Below, piece after piece: positions 24,441 to 37,445 of a DNA stretch of 64,000 nucleotides. The position numbers and the translations under genes were made by a program. The notes beneath the pieces were generated by a model. That model was given only the letters and a program-made list of their open reading frames with translations. It did not search any database and was not told where the DNA came from. This DNA comes from Acanthacorydalis orientalis (lineage: Eukaryota; Arthropoda; Insecta; Megaloptera; Corydalidae). Numbering within the stretch: the stretch's first letter is position 1; every line of letters starts with the position of its first letter. Where the stretch lies: assembly GCA_034766995.1 (NCBI GenBank), contig CM068317.1, positions 37,674,249 to 37,738,248 on the forward strand, given 5' to 3'.

Positions 24441-27050
24441 GCGGATATGGCGGATATTGAGGATATGGCGGATATGGTTTATTTTGTTGATATGTAGGAT
24501 ATTTTGGTAACTAGTTAATACTGGTCGATTCGTCTTTTAATGCTTTATGTATATTTCTAGACAAAATTAACGTCGGTCCATAATAAATGTCGGAAATATC
24601 AAAAAAACCGCAAAATATCTGCAAAAATTTTCGTTATTCCTTCATAAAATATGCAAAATGTTATAAAACTAGCAACTATTTCATACCGTTCGATGCGTAT
24701 TCTCATGTTCTATATCGTAAGAGACAAAATTAACATAGGTTCATAATTGATACCGAAAAAGTGACAAAAACCGCGAAATATCCGCAAAACATCCGCAAAA
24801 ATAAACGTTTTTCTTGCTTAAAATATCCAAAATGTAAAAAAAATGACAAAAATTTCATACTGTTCGATGCGTATTCTCATGTTCTATATCATAAGATAAT
24901 AATAAATACCAAAAATAACTCAAAAACCCCCCAAAATCGCATTTATTTGGATTTTGCGGATATGCGGATATGGCGGATACGCAAAAATAAACGTTTTTCT
25001 TGCTTAAAATAGCCAAAATGTAAAAAAAATGACAAAAATTTCATACTGTTCGATGCGTATTCTCATGTTCTATATCATAAGATAATAATAAATACTAAAA
25101 ATAACTCAAAAACCCCCCAAAATCGCATTTCTTTGGATTTTGCGGATATGCGGATATGGCGGATACGAATAAATAAACGTTTTTCTTGCTTAAAATAGCC
25201 AAAATGTAAAAAAAATGACAAAAATTTCATACTGTTCGATGCGTATTCTCATGTTCTATATCATAAGATAATAATAAATACCAAAAATAACTCAAAACCC
25301 CCCAAAAATCGCATTTTTTTGGATTTTGCGGATATGCGGATATGGCGGATACGCGGATATGGCGGATATCATATCCGCGGCGGATATATATCCGCGGCGG
25401 ATATCATATCCGCGGCGGATATCATATCCGCGGCGGATATCATATCCGCCGCGGATATGATATCCGCATATCCGCAAAATCCAAAAAAATGCGATTTTTG
25501 GGGGTTTTTGAGTTATTTTTGGTATTTATTATTATCTTATGATATAGAACATGAGAATACGCATCGAACAGTATGAAATTTTTGTCATTTTTTTTACATT
25601 TTGGCTATTTTAAGCAAGAAAAACGTTTATTTTTTCGTATCCGCCATATCCGCATATCCGCAAAATCCAAAGAAATGCGATTTTGGGGGGTTTTTGAGTT
25701 ATTTTTGGTATTTATTATTATCTTATGATATAGAACATGAGAATACGCATCGAACAGTATGAAATTTTTGTCATTTTTTTTACATTTTGGCTATTTTAAG
25801 CAAGAAAAACGTTTATTTGTGCGTATCCGCCATATCCGCATATCCGCAAAATCCAAAGAAATACGATTTTGGGGGGTTTTTGAATTATTTTTGGTATTTA
25901 TTATTATCTTATGATATAGAACATGAGAATACGCATCGAACAGTATGAAATTTTTGTCATTTTTTTTACATTTTGGATATTTTAAGCAAGAAAAACGTTT
26001 ATTTTTGCGTATCCGCCATATCCGCATATCCGCAAAATCCAAAGAAATGCGATTTTGGGGTGTTTTTGAGTTATTTTTGGTATTTATTATTATCTTATGA
26101 TATAGAACATGAGAATACGCATCGAACAGTATGAAATTTTTGTAATTTTTTTTACATTTTGGATATTTTAAGCAAGAAAAACGTTTTTTTTTGCGGATAT
26201 TTTGCGGATATTTCGCGGTTTTTGTAACTTTTTCGGTATCCATTATGAACCGATGTTATTTTTGTGTCATTTATGATACAGAACATCAAAATAGGCATCG
26301 GATAGTATGAAATAGTTGCCACTTTTTTAACATTTTGGATATTTTAGGCATGAAAAACCTTAAATTTCGCGAATTTTTCGCGGTTTTTGTGACTTTTTTG
26401 GTATCTATTATGAACCGATGTTAATTTTGACTCATGTATGATATAGTATATTAAAATACGCATCGGACAGTATGAAATAGTTGCCATTTTTATAGCATTT
26501 TGGATCTTTTAGTCATGAAAAACCTTTATTTTTGTTAATTTTTCGCGGTTTTTGTGACTTTTTCGGTATCTATTATAAACCGATGTCAATTTTGACTCAA
26601 GTATGAAATAGAACATTAAATAACGCATAGAACAGTATGAAATAGTTGCTAGTTTTATAACATTTTGGGTATTTCATGAAGGAAAAACTGTAATTTTTGC
26701 TGATTTTTTGCGGTTTTTATGATATTTCCGACATTTATTAAGGACAGATATTAATTTAGTCTAGAAATATACATAAAGCATAAAAGACGAATCGACCAGT
26801 ATTAATTAGTTGCCAAATTATCCTACATATCCACAAAATAAGCAATATCCGTAATATCCACCATATACGAAATATCCGCATTATCCGCAATATCAAAAAA
26901 ATGTGATTTTTTGCTGTTTTTTTGATATTTCCTACATTTTTTATGGACTGATATTAATTTTAAATAAGATATCATATAGAACAATTATATACGCATCGAC
27001 CGGTATGAAATAGTTACCATTTTTAAAACAATTTGGATATTTTATATATT
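24441..27050. repeat. Satellite unit 2
   Basis: Length 2,610 bp; 3 left and 4 right 186-bp copies; core 25,328-25,475 (148 bp). First unit with the shortened left arm and with the one-base deletion in the second 18-mer of the core. Shares the variant tatttcatgaagg with unit 3 only (others have ttttatgaagg). Confidence 0.95.
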
Positions 27051-29849
27051 GCGGATATGGCGGATATTGAGGATATGGCGGATATGGTTTATTTTGTTAA
27101 TATGTAGGATATTTTGGTAACTAGTTAATACTGGTCGATTCGTCTTTTAATGCTTTATGTATATTTCTAGACAAAATTAACGTCGGTCTATAATAAATGT
27201 CGGAAATATCAAAAAAACCGCAAAATATCTGCAAAAATTTCCGTTATTCCTTCATAAAATATGCAAAATGTTATAAAACTAGCAACTATTTCATACCGTT
27301 CGATGCGTATTCTCATGTTCTATATCGTAAAAGAGACAAAATTAACATAGGTTCATAATTGATACCGAAAAAGTGACAAAAACCGCGAAATATCCGCAAA
27401 ACATCCGCAAAAATAAACGTTTTTCTTGCTTAAAATATCCAAAATGTAAAAAAAAATGACAAAAATTTCATACTGTTCGATGCGTATTCTCATGTTCTAT
27501 ATCATAAGATAATAATAAATACCAAAAATAACTCAAAAACCCCCCAAAATCGCATTTATTTGGATTTTGCGGATATGCGGATATGGCGGATACGCAAAAA
27601 TAAACGTTTTTCTTGCTTAAAATATCCAAAATGTAAAAAAAATGACAAAAATTTCATACTGTTCGATGCGTATTCTCATGTTCTATATCATAAGATAATA
27701 ATAAATACCAAAAATAACTCAAAAACCCCCCAAAATCGTATTTCTTTGGATTTTGCGGATATGCGGATATGGCGGATACGCACAAATAAACGTTTTTCTT
27801 GCTTAAAATAGCCAAAATGTAAAAAAAATGACAAAAATTTCATACTGTTCGATGCGTATTCTCATGTTCTATATCATAAGATAATAATAAATACCAAAAA
27901 TAACTCAAAACCCCCCAAAAATCGCATTTTTTTGGATTTTGCGGATATGCGGATATGGCGGATACGCGGATATGGCGGATATCATATCCGCGGCGGATAT
28001 ATATCCGCGGCGGATATCATATCCGCGGCGGATATCATATCCGCGGCGGATATAATTTCCGCCGCGGATATGATATCCGCATATCCGCAAAATCCAAAAA
28101 AATGCGATTTTTGGGGGTTTTTGAGTTATTTTTGGTATTTATTATTATCTTATGATATAGAACATGAGAATACGCATCGAACAGTATGAAATTTTTGTCA
28201 TTTTTTTTACATTTTGGCTATTTTAAGCAAGAAAAACGTTTATTTTTTCGTATCCGCCATATCCGCATATCCGCAAAATCCAAAGAAATGCGATTTTGGG
28301 GGGTTTTTGAGTTATTTTTGGTATTTATTATTATCTTATGATATAGAACATGAGAATACGCATCGAACAGTATGAAATTTTTGTCATTTTTTTTACATTT
28401 TGGCTATTTTAAGCAAGAAAAACGTTTATTTGTGCGTATCCGCCATATCCGCATATCCGCAAAATCCAAAGAAATACGATTTTGGGGGGTTTTTGAGTTA
28501 TTTTTGGTATTTATTATTATCTTATGATATAGAACATGAGAATACGCATCGAACAGTATGAAATTTTTGTCATTTTTTTTACATTTTGGATATTTTAAGC
28601 AAGAAAAACGTTTATTTTTGCGTATCCGCCATATCCGCATATCCGCAAAATCCAAAGAAATACGATTTTGGGGGGTTTTTGAGTTATTTTTGGTATTTAT
28701 TATTATCTTATGATATAGAACATGAGAATACGCATCGAACAGTATGAAATTTTTGTCATTTTTTTTACATTTTGGATATTTTAAGCAAGAAAAACGTTTA
28801 TTTTTGCGTATCCGCCATATCCGCATATCCGCAAAATCCAAAGAAATGCGATTTTGGGGGGTTTTTGAGTTATTTTTGGTATTTATTATTATCTTATGAT
28901 ATAGAACATGAGAATACGCATCGAACAGTATGAAATTTTTGTAATTTTTTTTACATTTTGGATATTTTAAGCAAGAAAAACGTATTTTTTTGCGGATATT
29001 TTGCGGATATTTCGCGGTTTTTGTAACTTTTTCGGTATCCATTATGAACCGATGTTATTTTTGTGTCATTTATGATACAGAACATCAAAATAGGCATCGG
29101 ATAGTATGAAATAGTTGCCACTTTTTTAACATTTTGGATATTTTAGGCATGAAAAACCTTAAATTTCGCGAATTTTTCGCGGTTTTTGTGACTTTTTTGG
29201 TATCTATTATGAACCGATGTTAATTTTGACTCATGTATGATATAGTATATTAAAATACGCATCGGACAGTATGAAATAGTTGCCATTTTTATAGCATTTT
29301 GGATCTTTTAGCCATGAAAAACCTTTATTTTTGTTAATTTTTCGCGGTTTTTGTGACTTTTTCGGTATCTATTATAAACCGATGTCAATTTTGACTCAAG
29401 TATGAAATAGAACATTAAATAACGCATAGAACAGTATGAAATAGTTGCTAGTTTTATAACATTTTGGGTATTTCATGAAGGAAAAACTGTAATTTTTGCT
29501 GATTTTTTGCGGTTTTTATGATATTTCCGACATTTATTAAGGACAGATATTAATTTAGTCTAGAAATATACATAAAGCATAAAAGACGAATCGACCAGTA
29601 TTAATTAGTTGCCAAATTATCCTACATATCCACAAAATAAGCAATATCCGTAATATCCACCATATACGAAATATCCGCATTATCCGCAATATCAAAAAAA
29701 TGTGATTTTTTGCTGTTTTTTTGATATTTCCTACATTTTTTATGGACTGATATTAATTTTAAATAAGATATCATATAGAACAATTATATACGCATCGACC
29801 GGTATGAAATAGTTACCATTTTTAAAACAATTTGGATATTTTATATATT
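27051..29849. repeat. Satellite unit 3
   Basis: Length 2,799 bp; 3 left and 5 right copies; core 27,941-28,088. The core has the variant ggatataatttccgccg, shared with units 10 and 11. The third left copy begins gcacaaataaacg, as in unit 10. Confidence 0.95.
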
Positions 29850-32240
29850 GCGGATATGGCGGATATTGAGGATATGGCGGATATGGTTTATTTTGTTGAT
29901 ATGTAGGATATTTTGGTAACTAGTTAATACTGGTCGATTCGTCTTTTAATGCTTTATGTATATTTCTAGACAAAATTAACGTCGGTCCATAATAAATGTC
30001 GGAAATATCAAAAAAACCGCAAAATATCTGCAAAAATTTCCGTTATTCCTTCATAAAATATGCAAAATGTTATAAAACTAGCAACTATTTCATACCGTTC
30101 GATGCGTATTCTCATGTTCTATATCGTAAAAGAGACAAAATTAACATAGGTTCATAATTGATACCGAAAAAGTGACAAAAACCGCGAAATATCCGCAAAA
30201 CATCCGCAAAAATAAACGTTTTTCTTGCTTAAAATATCCAAAATGTAAAAAAAATGACAAAAATTTCATACTGTTCGATGCGTATTCTCATGTTCTATAT
30301 CATAAGATAATAATAAATACCAAAAATAACTCAAAAACCCCCCAAAATCGCATTTCTTTGGATTTTGCGGATATGCGGATATGGCGGATACGAATAAATA
30401 AACGTTTTTCTTGCTTAAAATAGCCAAAATGTAAAAAAAATGACAAAAATTTCATACTGTTCGATGCGTATTCTCATGTTCTATATCATAAGATAATAAT
30501 AAATACCAAAAATAACTCAAAACCCCCCAAAAATCGCATTTTTTTGGATTTTGCGGATATGCGGATATGGCGGATACGCGGATATGGCGGATATCATATC
30601 CGCGGCGGATATATAAACGCGGCGGATATCATATCCGCCGCGGATATGATATCCGCATATCCGCAAAATCCAAAAAAATGCGATTTTTGGGGGTTTTTGA
30701 GTTATTTTTGGTATTTATTATTATCTTATGATATAGAACATGAGAATACGCATCGAACAGTATGAAATTTTTGTCATTTTTTTTACATTTTGGCTATTTT
30801 AAGCAAGAAAAACGTTTATTTTTTCGTATCCGCCATATCCGCATATCCGCAAAATCCAAAGAAATGCGATTTTGGGGGGTTTTTGAGTTATTTTTGGTAT
30901 TTATTATTATCTTATGATATAGAACATGAGAATACGCATCGAACAGTATGAAATTTTTGTCATTTTTTTTACATTTTGGATATTTTAAGCAAGAAAAACG
31001 TTTATTTTTGCGTATCCGCCATATCCGCATATCCGCAAAATCGAAAGAAATACGATTTTGGGGGGTTTTTGAGTTATTTTTGGTATTTATTATTATCTTA
31101 TGATATAGAACATGAGAATACGCATCGAACAGTATGAAATTTTTGTCATTTTTTTTACATTTTGGATATTTTAAGCAAGAAAAACGTTTATTTTTGCGTA
31201 TCCGCCATATCCGCATATCCGCAAAATCCAAAGAAATGCGATTTTGGGGGGTTTTTGAGTTATTTTTGGTATTTATTATTATCTTATGATATAGAACATG
31301 AGAATACGCATCGAACAGTATGAAATTTTTGTAATTTTTTTTACATTTTGGATATTTTAAGCAAGAAAAACGTTTTTTTTTTGCGGATATTTTGCGGATA
31401 TTTCGCGCTTTTTGTAACTTTTTCGGTATCCATTATGAACCGATGTTATTTTTGTGTCATTTATGATACAGAACATCAAAATAGGCATCGGATAGTATGA
31501 AATAGTTGCCACTTTTTTAACATTTTGGATATTTTAGGCATGAAAAACCTTAAATTTCGCGAATTTTTCGCGGTTTTTGTGACTTTTTTGGTATCTATTA
31601 TGAACCGATGTTAATTTTGACTCATGTATGATATAGTATATTAAAATACGCATCGGACAGTATGAAATAGTTGCCATTTTTATAGCATTTTGGATCTTTT
31701 AGCCATGAAAAACCTTTATTTTTGTTAATTTTTCGCGGTTTTTGTGACTTTTTCGGTATCTATTATAAACCGATGTCAATTTTGACTCAAGTATGAAATA
31801 GAACATTAAATAACGCATAGAACAGTATGAAATAGTTGCTAGTTTTATAACATTTTGGGTATTTTATGAAGGAAAAACTGTAATTTTTGCTGATTTTTTG
31901 CGGTTTTTATGATATTTCCGACATTTATTAAGGACAGATATTAATTTAGTCTAGAAATATACATAAAGCATAAAAGACGAATCGACCAGTATTAATTAGT
32001 TGCCAAATTATCCTACATATCCACAAAATAAGCAATATCCGTAATATCCACCATATACGAAATATCCGCATTATCCGCAATATCAAAAAAATGTGATTTT
32101 TTGCTGTTTTTTTGATATTTCCTACATTTTTTATGGACTGATATTAATTTTAAATAAGATATCATATAGAACAATTATATACGCATCGACCGGTATGAAA
32201 TAGTTACCATTTTTAAAACAATTTGGATATTTTATATATT
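29850..32240. repeat. Satellite unit 4 (shortest core)
   Basis: Length 2,391 bp; 2 left and 4 right copies; core 30,553-30,664 (112 bp, two 18-mers fewer than usual) with a private ataaacgcgg variant. First of seven consecutive units with tttcgcgctttttg instead of tttcgcggtttttg in the right arm. Confidence 0.95.
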
Positions 32241-34834
32241 GCGGATATGGCGGATATTGAGGATATGGCGGATATGGTTTATTTTGTTGATATGTAGGAT
32301 ATTTTGGTAACTAGTTAATACTGGTCGATTCGTCTTTTAATGCTTTATGTATATTTCTAGACAAAATTAACGTCGGTCCATAATAAATGTCGGAAATATC
32401 AAAAAAACCGCAAAATATCTGCAAAAATTTCCGTTATTCCTTCATAAAATATGCAAAATGTTATAAAACTAGCAACTATTTCATACCGTTCGATGCGTAT
32501 TCTCATGTTCTATATCGTAAAAGAGACAAAATTAACATAGGTTCATAATTGATACCGAAAAAGTGACAAAAACCGCGAAATATCCGCAAAACATCCGCAA
32601 AAATAAACGTTTTTCTTGCTTAAAATATCCAAAATGTAAAAAAAATGACAAAAATTTCATACTGTTCGATGCGTATTCTCATGTTCTATATCATAAGATA
32701 ATAATAAATACCAAAAATAACTCAAAAACCCCCCAAAATCGCATTTATTTGGATTTTGCGGATATGCGGATATGGCGGATACGCAAAAATAAACGTTTTT
32801 CTTGCTTAAAATAGCCAAAATGTAAAAAAAATGACAAAAATTTCATACTGTTCGATGCGTATTCTCATGTTCTATATCATAAGATAATAATAAATACCAA
32901 AAATAACTCAAAACCCCCCAAAAATCGCATTTTTTTGGACTTTGCGGATATGCGGATATGGCGGATACGCGGATATGGCGGATATAATATCCGCGGCGGA
33001 TATATATCCGCGGCGGATATCATATCCGCGGCGGATATCATATCCGCCGCGGATATGATATCCGCATATCCGCAAAATCCAAAAAAATGCGATTTTTGGG
33101 GGTTTTTGAGTTATTTTTGGTATTTATTATTATCTTATGATATAGAACATGAGAATACGCATCGAACAGTATGAAATTTTTGTCATTTTTTTTACATTTT
33201 GGCTATTTTAAGCAAGAAAAACGTTTATTTTTTCGTATCCGCCATATCCGCATATCCGCAAAATCCAAAGAAATGCGATTTTGGGGGGTTTTTGAGTTAT
33301 TTTTGGTATTTATTATTATCTTATGATATAGAACATGAGAATACGCATCGAACAGTATGAAATTTTTGTCATTTTTTTTACATTTTGGCTATTTTAAGCA
33401 AGAAAAACGTTTATTTGTGCGTATCCGCCATATCCGCATATCCGCAAAATCCAAAGAAATACGATTTTGGGGGGTTTTGAGTCATTTTTGGTATTTATTA
33501 TTATTTTATGATATAGAACATGAGAATACGCATCGAACAGTATGAAATTTTTGTCATTTTTTTTACATTTTGGATATTTTAAGCAAGAAAAACGTTTATT
33601 TTTGCGTATCCGCCATATCCGCATATCCGCAAAATCCAAAGAAATACGATTTTGGGGGGTTTTTGAGTTATTTTTGGTATTTATTATTATCTTATGATAT
33701 AGAACATGAGAATACGCATCGAACAGTATGAAATTTTTGTCATTTTTTTTACATTTTGGATATTTTAAGCAAGAAAAACGTTTATTTTTGCGTATCCGCC
33801 ATATCCGCATATCCGCAAAATCCAAAGAAATGCGATTTTGGGGGGTTTTTGAGTTATTTTTGGTATTTATTATTATCTTATGATATAGAACATGAGAATA
33901 CGCATCGAACAGTATGAAATTTTTGTAATTTTTTTTACATTTTGGATATTTTAAGCAAGAAAAACGTTTTTTTTTTGCGGATATTTTGCGGATATTTCGC
34001 GCTTTTTGTAACTTTTTCGGTATCCATTATGAACCGATGTTATTTTTGTGTCATTTATGATACAGAACATCAAAATAGGCATCGGATAGTATGAAATAGT
34101 TGCCACTTTTTTAACATTTTGGATATTTTAGGCATGAAAAACCTTAAATTTCGCGAATTTTTCGCGGTTTTTGTGACTTTTTTGGTATCTATTATGAACC
34201 GATGTTAATTTTGACTCATGTATGATATAGTATATTAAAATACGCATCGGACAGTATGAAATAGTTGCCATTTTTATAGCATTTTGGATCTTTTAGCCAT
34301 GAAAAACCTTTATTTTTGTTAATTTTTCGCGGTTTTTGTGACTTTTTCGGTATCTATTATAAACCGATGTCAATTTTGACTCAAGTATGAAATAGAACAT
34401 TAAATAACGCATAGAACAGTATGAAATAGTTGCTAGTTTTATAACATTTTGGGTATTTTATGAAGGAAAAACTGTAATTTTTGCTGATTTTTTGCGGTTT
34501 TTATGATATTTCCGACATTTATTAAGGACAGATATTAATTTAGTCTAGAAATATACATAAAGCATAAAAGACGAATCGACCAGTATTAATTAGTTGCCAA
34601 ATTATCCTACATATCCACAAAATAAGCAATATCCGTAATATCCACCATATACGAAATATCCGCATTATCCGCAATATCAAAAAAATGTGATTTTTTGCTG
34701 TTTTTTTGATATTTCCTACATTTTTTATGGACTGATATTAATTTTAAATAAGATATCATATAGAACAATTATATACGCATCGACCGGTATGAAATAGTTA
34801 CCATTTTTAAAACAATTTGGATATTTTATATATT
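32241..34834. repeat. Satellite unit 5
   Basis: Length 2,594 bp; 2 left and 5 right copies; core 32,944-33,073 (130 bp). The core starts with atataatatccgcgg, a variant shared with units 6, 7, 8 and 14. Private ggactttgcgg at the left core edge (32,938-32,948). Confidence 0.95.
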
Positions 34835-37445
34835 GCGGATATGGCGGATATTGAGGATATGGCGGATATGGTTTATTTTGTTGATATGTAGGATATTTTG
34901 GTAACTAGTTAATACTGGTCGATTCGTCTTTTAATGCTTTATGTATATTTCTAGACAAAATTAACGTCGGTCCATAATAAATGTCGGAAATATCAAAAAA
35001 ACCGCAAAATATCTGCAAAAATTTCCGTTATTCCTTCATAAAATATGCAAAATGTTATAAAACTAGCAACTATTTCATACCGTTCGATGCGTATTCTCAT
35101 GTTCTATATCGTAAAAGAGACAAAATTAACATAGGTTCATAATTGATACCGAAAAAGTGACAAAAACCGCGAAATATCCGCAAAACATCCGCAAAAATAA
35201 ACGTTTTTCTTGCTTAAAATATCCAAAATGTAAAAAAAATGACAAAAATTTCATACTGTTCGATGCGTATTCTCATGTTCTATATCATAAGATAATAATA
35301 AATACCAAAAATAACTCAAAAACCCCCCAAAATCGCATTTATTTGGATTTTGCGGATATGCGGATATGGCGGATACGCAAAAATAAACGTTTTTCTTGCT
35401 TAAAATATCCAAAATGTAAAAAAAATGACAAAAATTTCATACTGTTCGATGCGTATTCTCATGTTCTATATCATAAGATAATAATAAATACCAAAAGAAC
35501 TCAAAAACCCCCCAAAATCGCATTTCTTTGGATTTTGCGGATATGCGGATATGGCGGATACGCAAAAATAAACGTTTTTCTTGCTTAAAATAGCCAAAAT
35601 GTAAAAAAAATGACAAAAATTTCATACTGTTCGATGCGTATTCTCATGTTCTATATCATAAGATAATAATAAATACCAAAAATAACTCAAAACCCCCCAA
35701 AAATCGCATTTTTTTGGATTTTGCGGATATGCGGATATGGCGGATACGCGGATATGGCGGATATAATATCCGCGGCGGATATATATCCGCGGCGGATATC
35801 ATATCCGCGGCGGATATCATATCCGCGGCGGATATCATATCCGCCGCGGATATGATATCCGCATATCCGCAAAATCCAAAAAAATGCGATTTTTGGGGGT
35901 TTTTGAGTTATTTTTGGTATTTATTATTATCTTATGATATAGAACATGAGAATACGCATCGAACAGTATGAAATTTTTGTCATTTTTTTTACATTTTGGC
36001 TATTTTAAGCAAGAAAAACGTTTATTTGTGCGTATCCGCCATATCCGCATATCCGCAAAATCCAAAGAAATACGATTTTGGGGGGTTTTTGAGTTATTTT
36101 TGGTATTTATTATTATTTTATGATATAGAACATGAGAATACGCATCGAACAGTATGAAATTTTTGTCATTTTTTTTACATTTTGGATATTTTAAGCAAGA
36201 AAAACGTTTATTTTTGCGTATCCGCCATATCCGCATATCCGCAAAATCCAAAGAAATACGATTTTGGGGGGTTTTTGAGTTATTTTTGGTATTTATTATT
36301 ATCTTATGATATAGAACATGAGAATACGCATCGAACAGTATGAAATTTTTGTCATTTTTTTTACATTTTGGATATTTTAAGCAAGAAAAACGTTTATTTT
36401 TGCGTATCCGCCATATCCGCATATCCGCAAAATCCAAAGAAATGCGATTTTGGGGGGTTTTTGAGTTATTTTTGGTATTTATTATTATCTTATGATATAG
36501 AACATGAGAATACGCATCGAACAGTATGAAATTTTTGTAATTTTTTTTACATTTTGGATATTTTAAGCAAGAAAAACGTTTTTTTTTGCGGATATTTTGC
36601 GGATATTTCGCGCTTTTTGTAACTTTTTCGGTATCCATTATGAACCGATGTTATTTTTGTGTCATTTATGATACAGAACATCAAAATAGGCATCGGATAG
36701 TATGAAATAGTTGCCACTTTTTTAACATTTTGGATATTTTAGGCATGAAAAACCTTAAATTTCGCGAATTTTTCACGGTTTTTGTGACTTTTTTGGTATC
36801 TATTATGAACCGATGTTAATTTTGACTCATGTATGATATAGTATATTAAAATACGCATCGGACAGTATGAAATAGTTGCCATTTTTATAGCATTTTGGAT
36901 CTTTTAGCCATGAAAAACCTTTATTTTTGTTAATTTTTCGCGGTTTTTGTGACTTTTTCGGTATCTATTATAAACCGATGTCAATTTTGACTCAAGTATG
37001 AAATAGAACATTAAATAACGCATAGAACAGTATGAAATAGTTGCTAGTTTTATAACATTTTGGGTATTTTATGAAGGAAAAACTGTAATTTTTGCTGATT
37101 TTTTGCGGTTTTTATGATATTTCCGACATTTATTAAGGACAGATATTAATTTAGTCTAGAAATATACATAAAGCATAAAAGACGAATCGACCAGTATTAA
37201 TTAGTTGCCAAATTATCCTACATATCCACAAAATAAGCAATATCCGTAATATCCACCATATACGAAATATCCGCATTATCCGCAATATCAAAAAAATGTG
37301 ATTTTTTGCTGTTTTTTTGATATTTCCTACATTTTTTATGGACTGATATTAATTTTAAATAAGATATCATATAGAACAATTATATACGCATCGACCGGTA
37401 TGAAATAGTTACCATTTTTAAAACAATTTGGATATTTTATATATT
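34835..37445. repeat. Satellite unit 6
   Basis: Length 2,611 bp; 3 left and 4 right copies; core 35,723-35,870 (148 bp). The second left copy has a two-base contraction (accaaaagaactc, near 35,491) also present in units 7 and 8. Confidence 0.95.

Noticed and set aside
28404..29042. Open frames of 83-212 codons repeated through the array
   Set aside because: 186 and 18 are multiples of three, so any stop-free phase stays open over many copies, on both strands. Translations are lysine/asparagine-rich with no domain, and copies differ without preference for silent sites as far as I can see.
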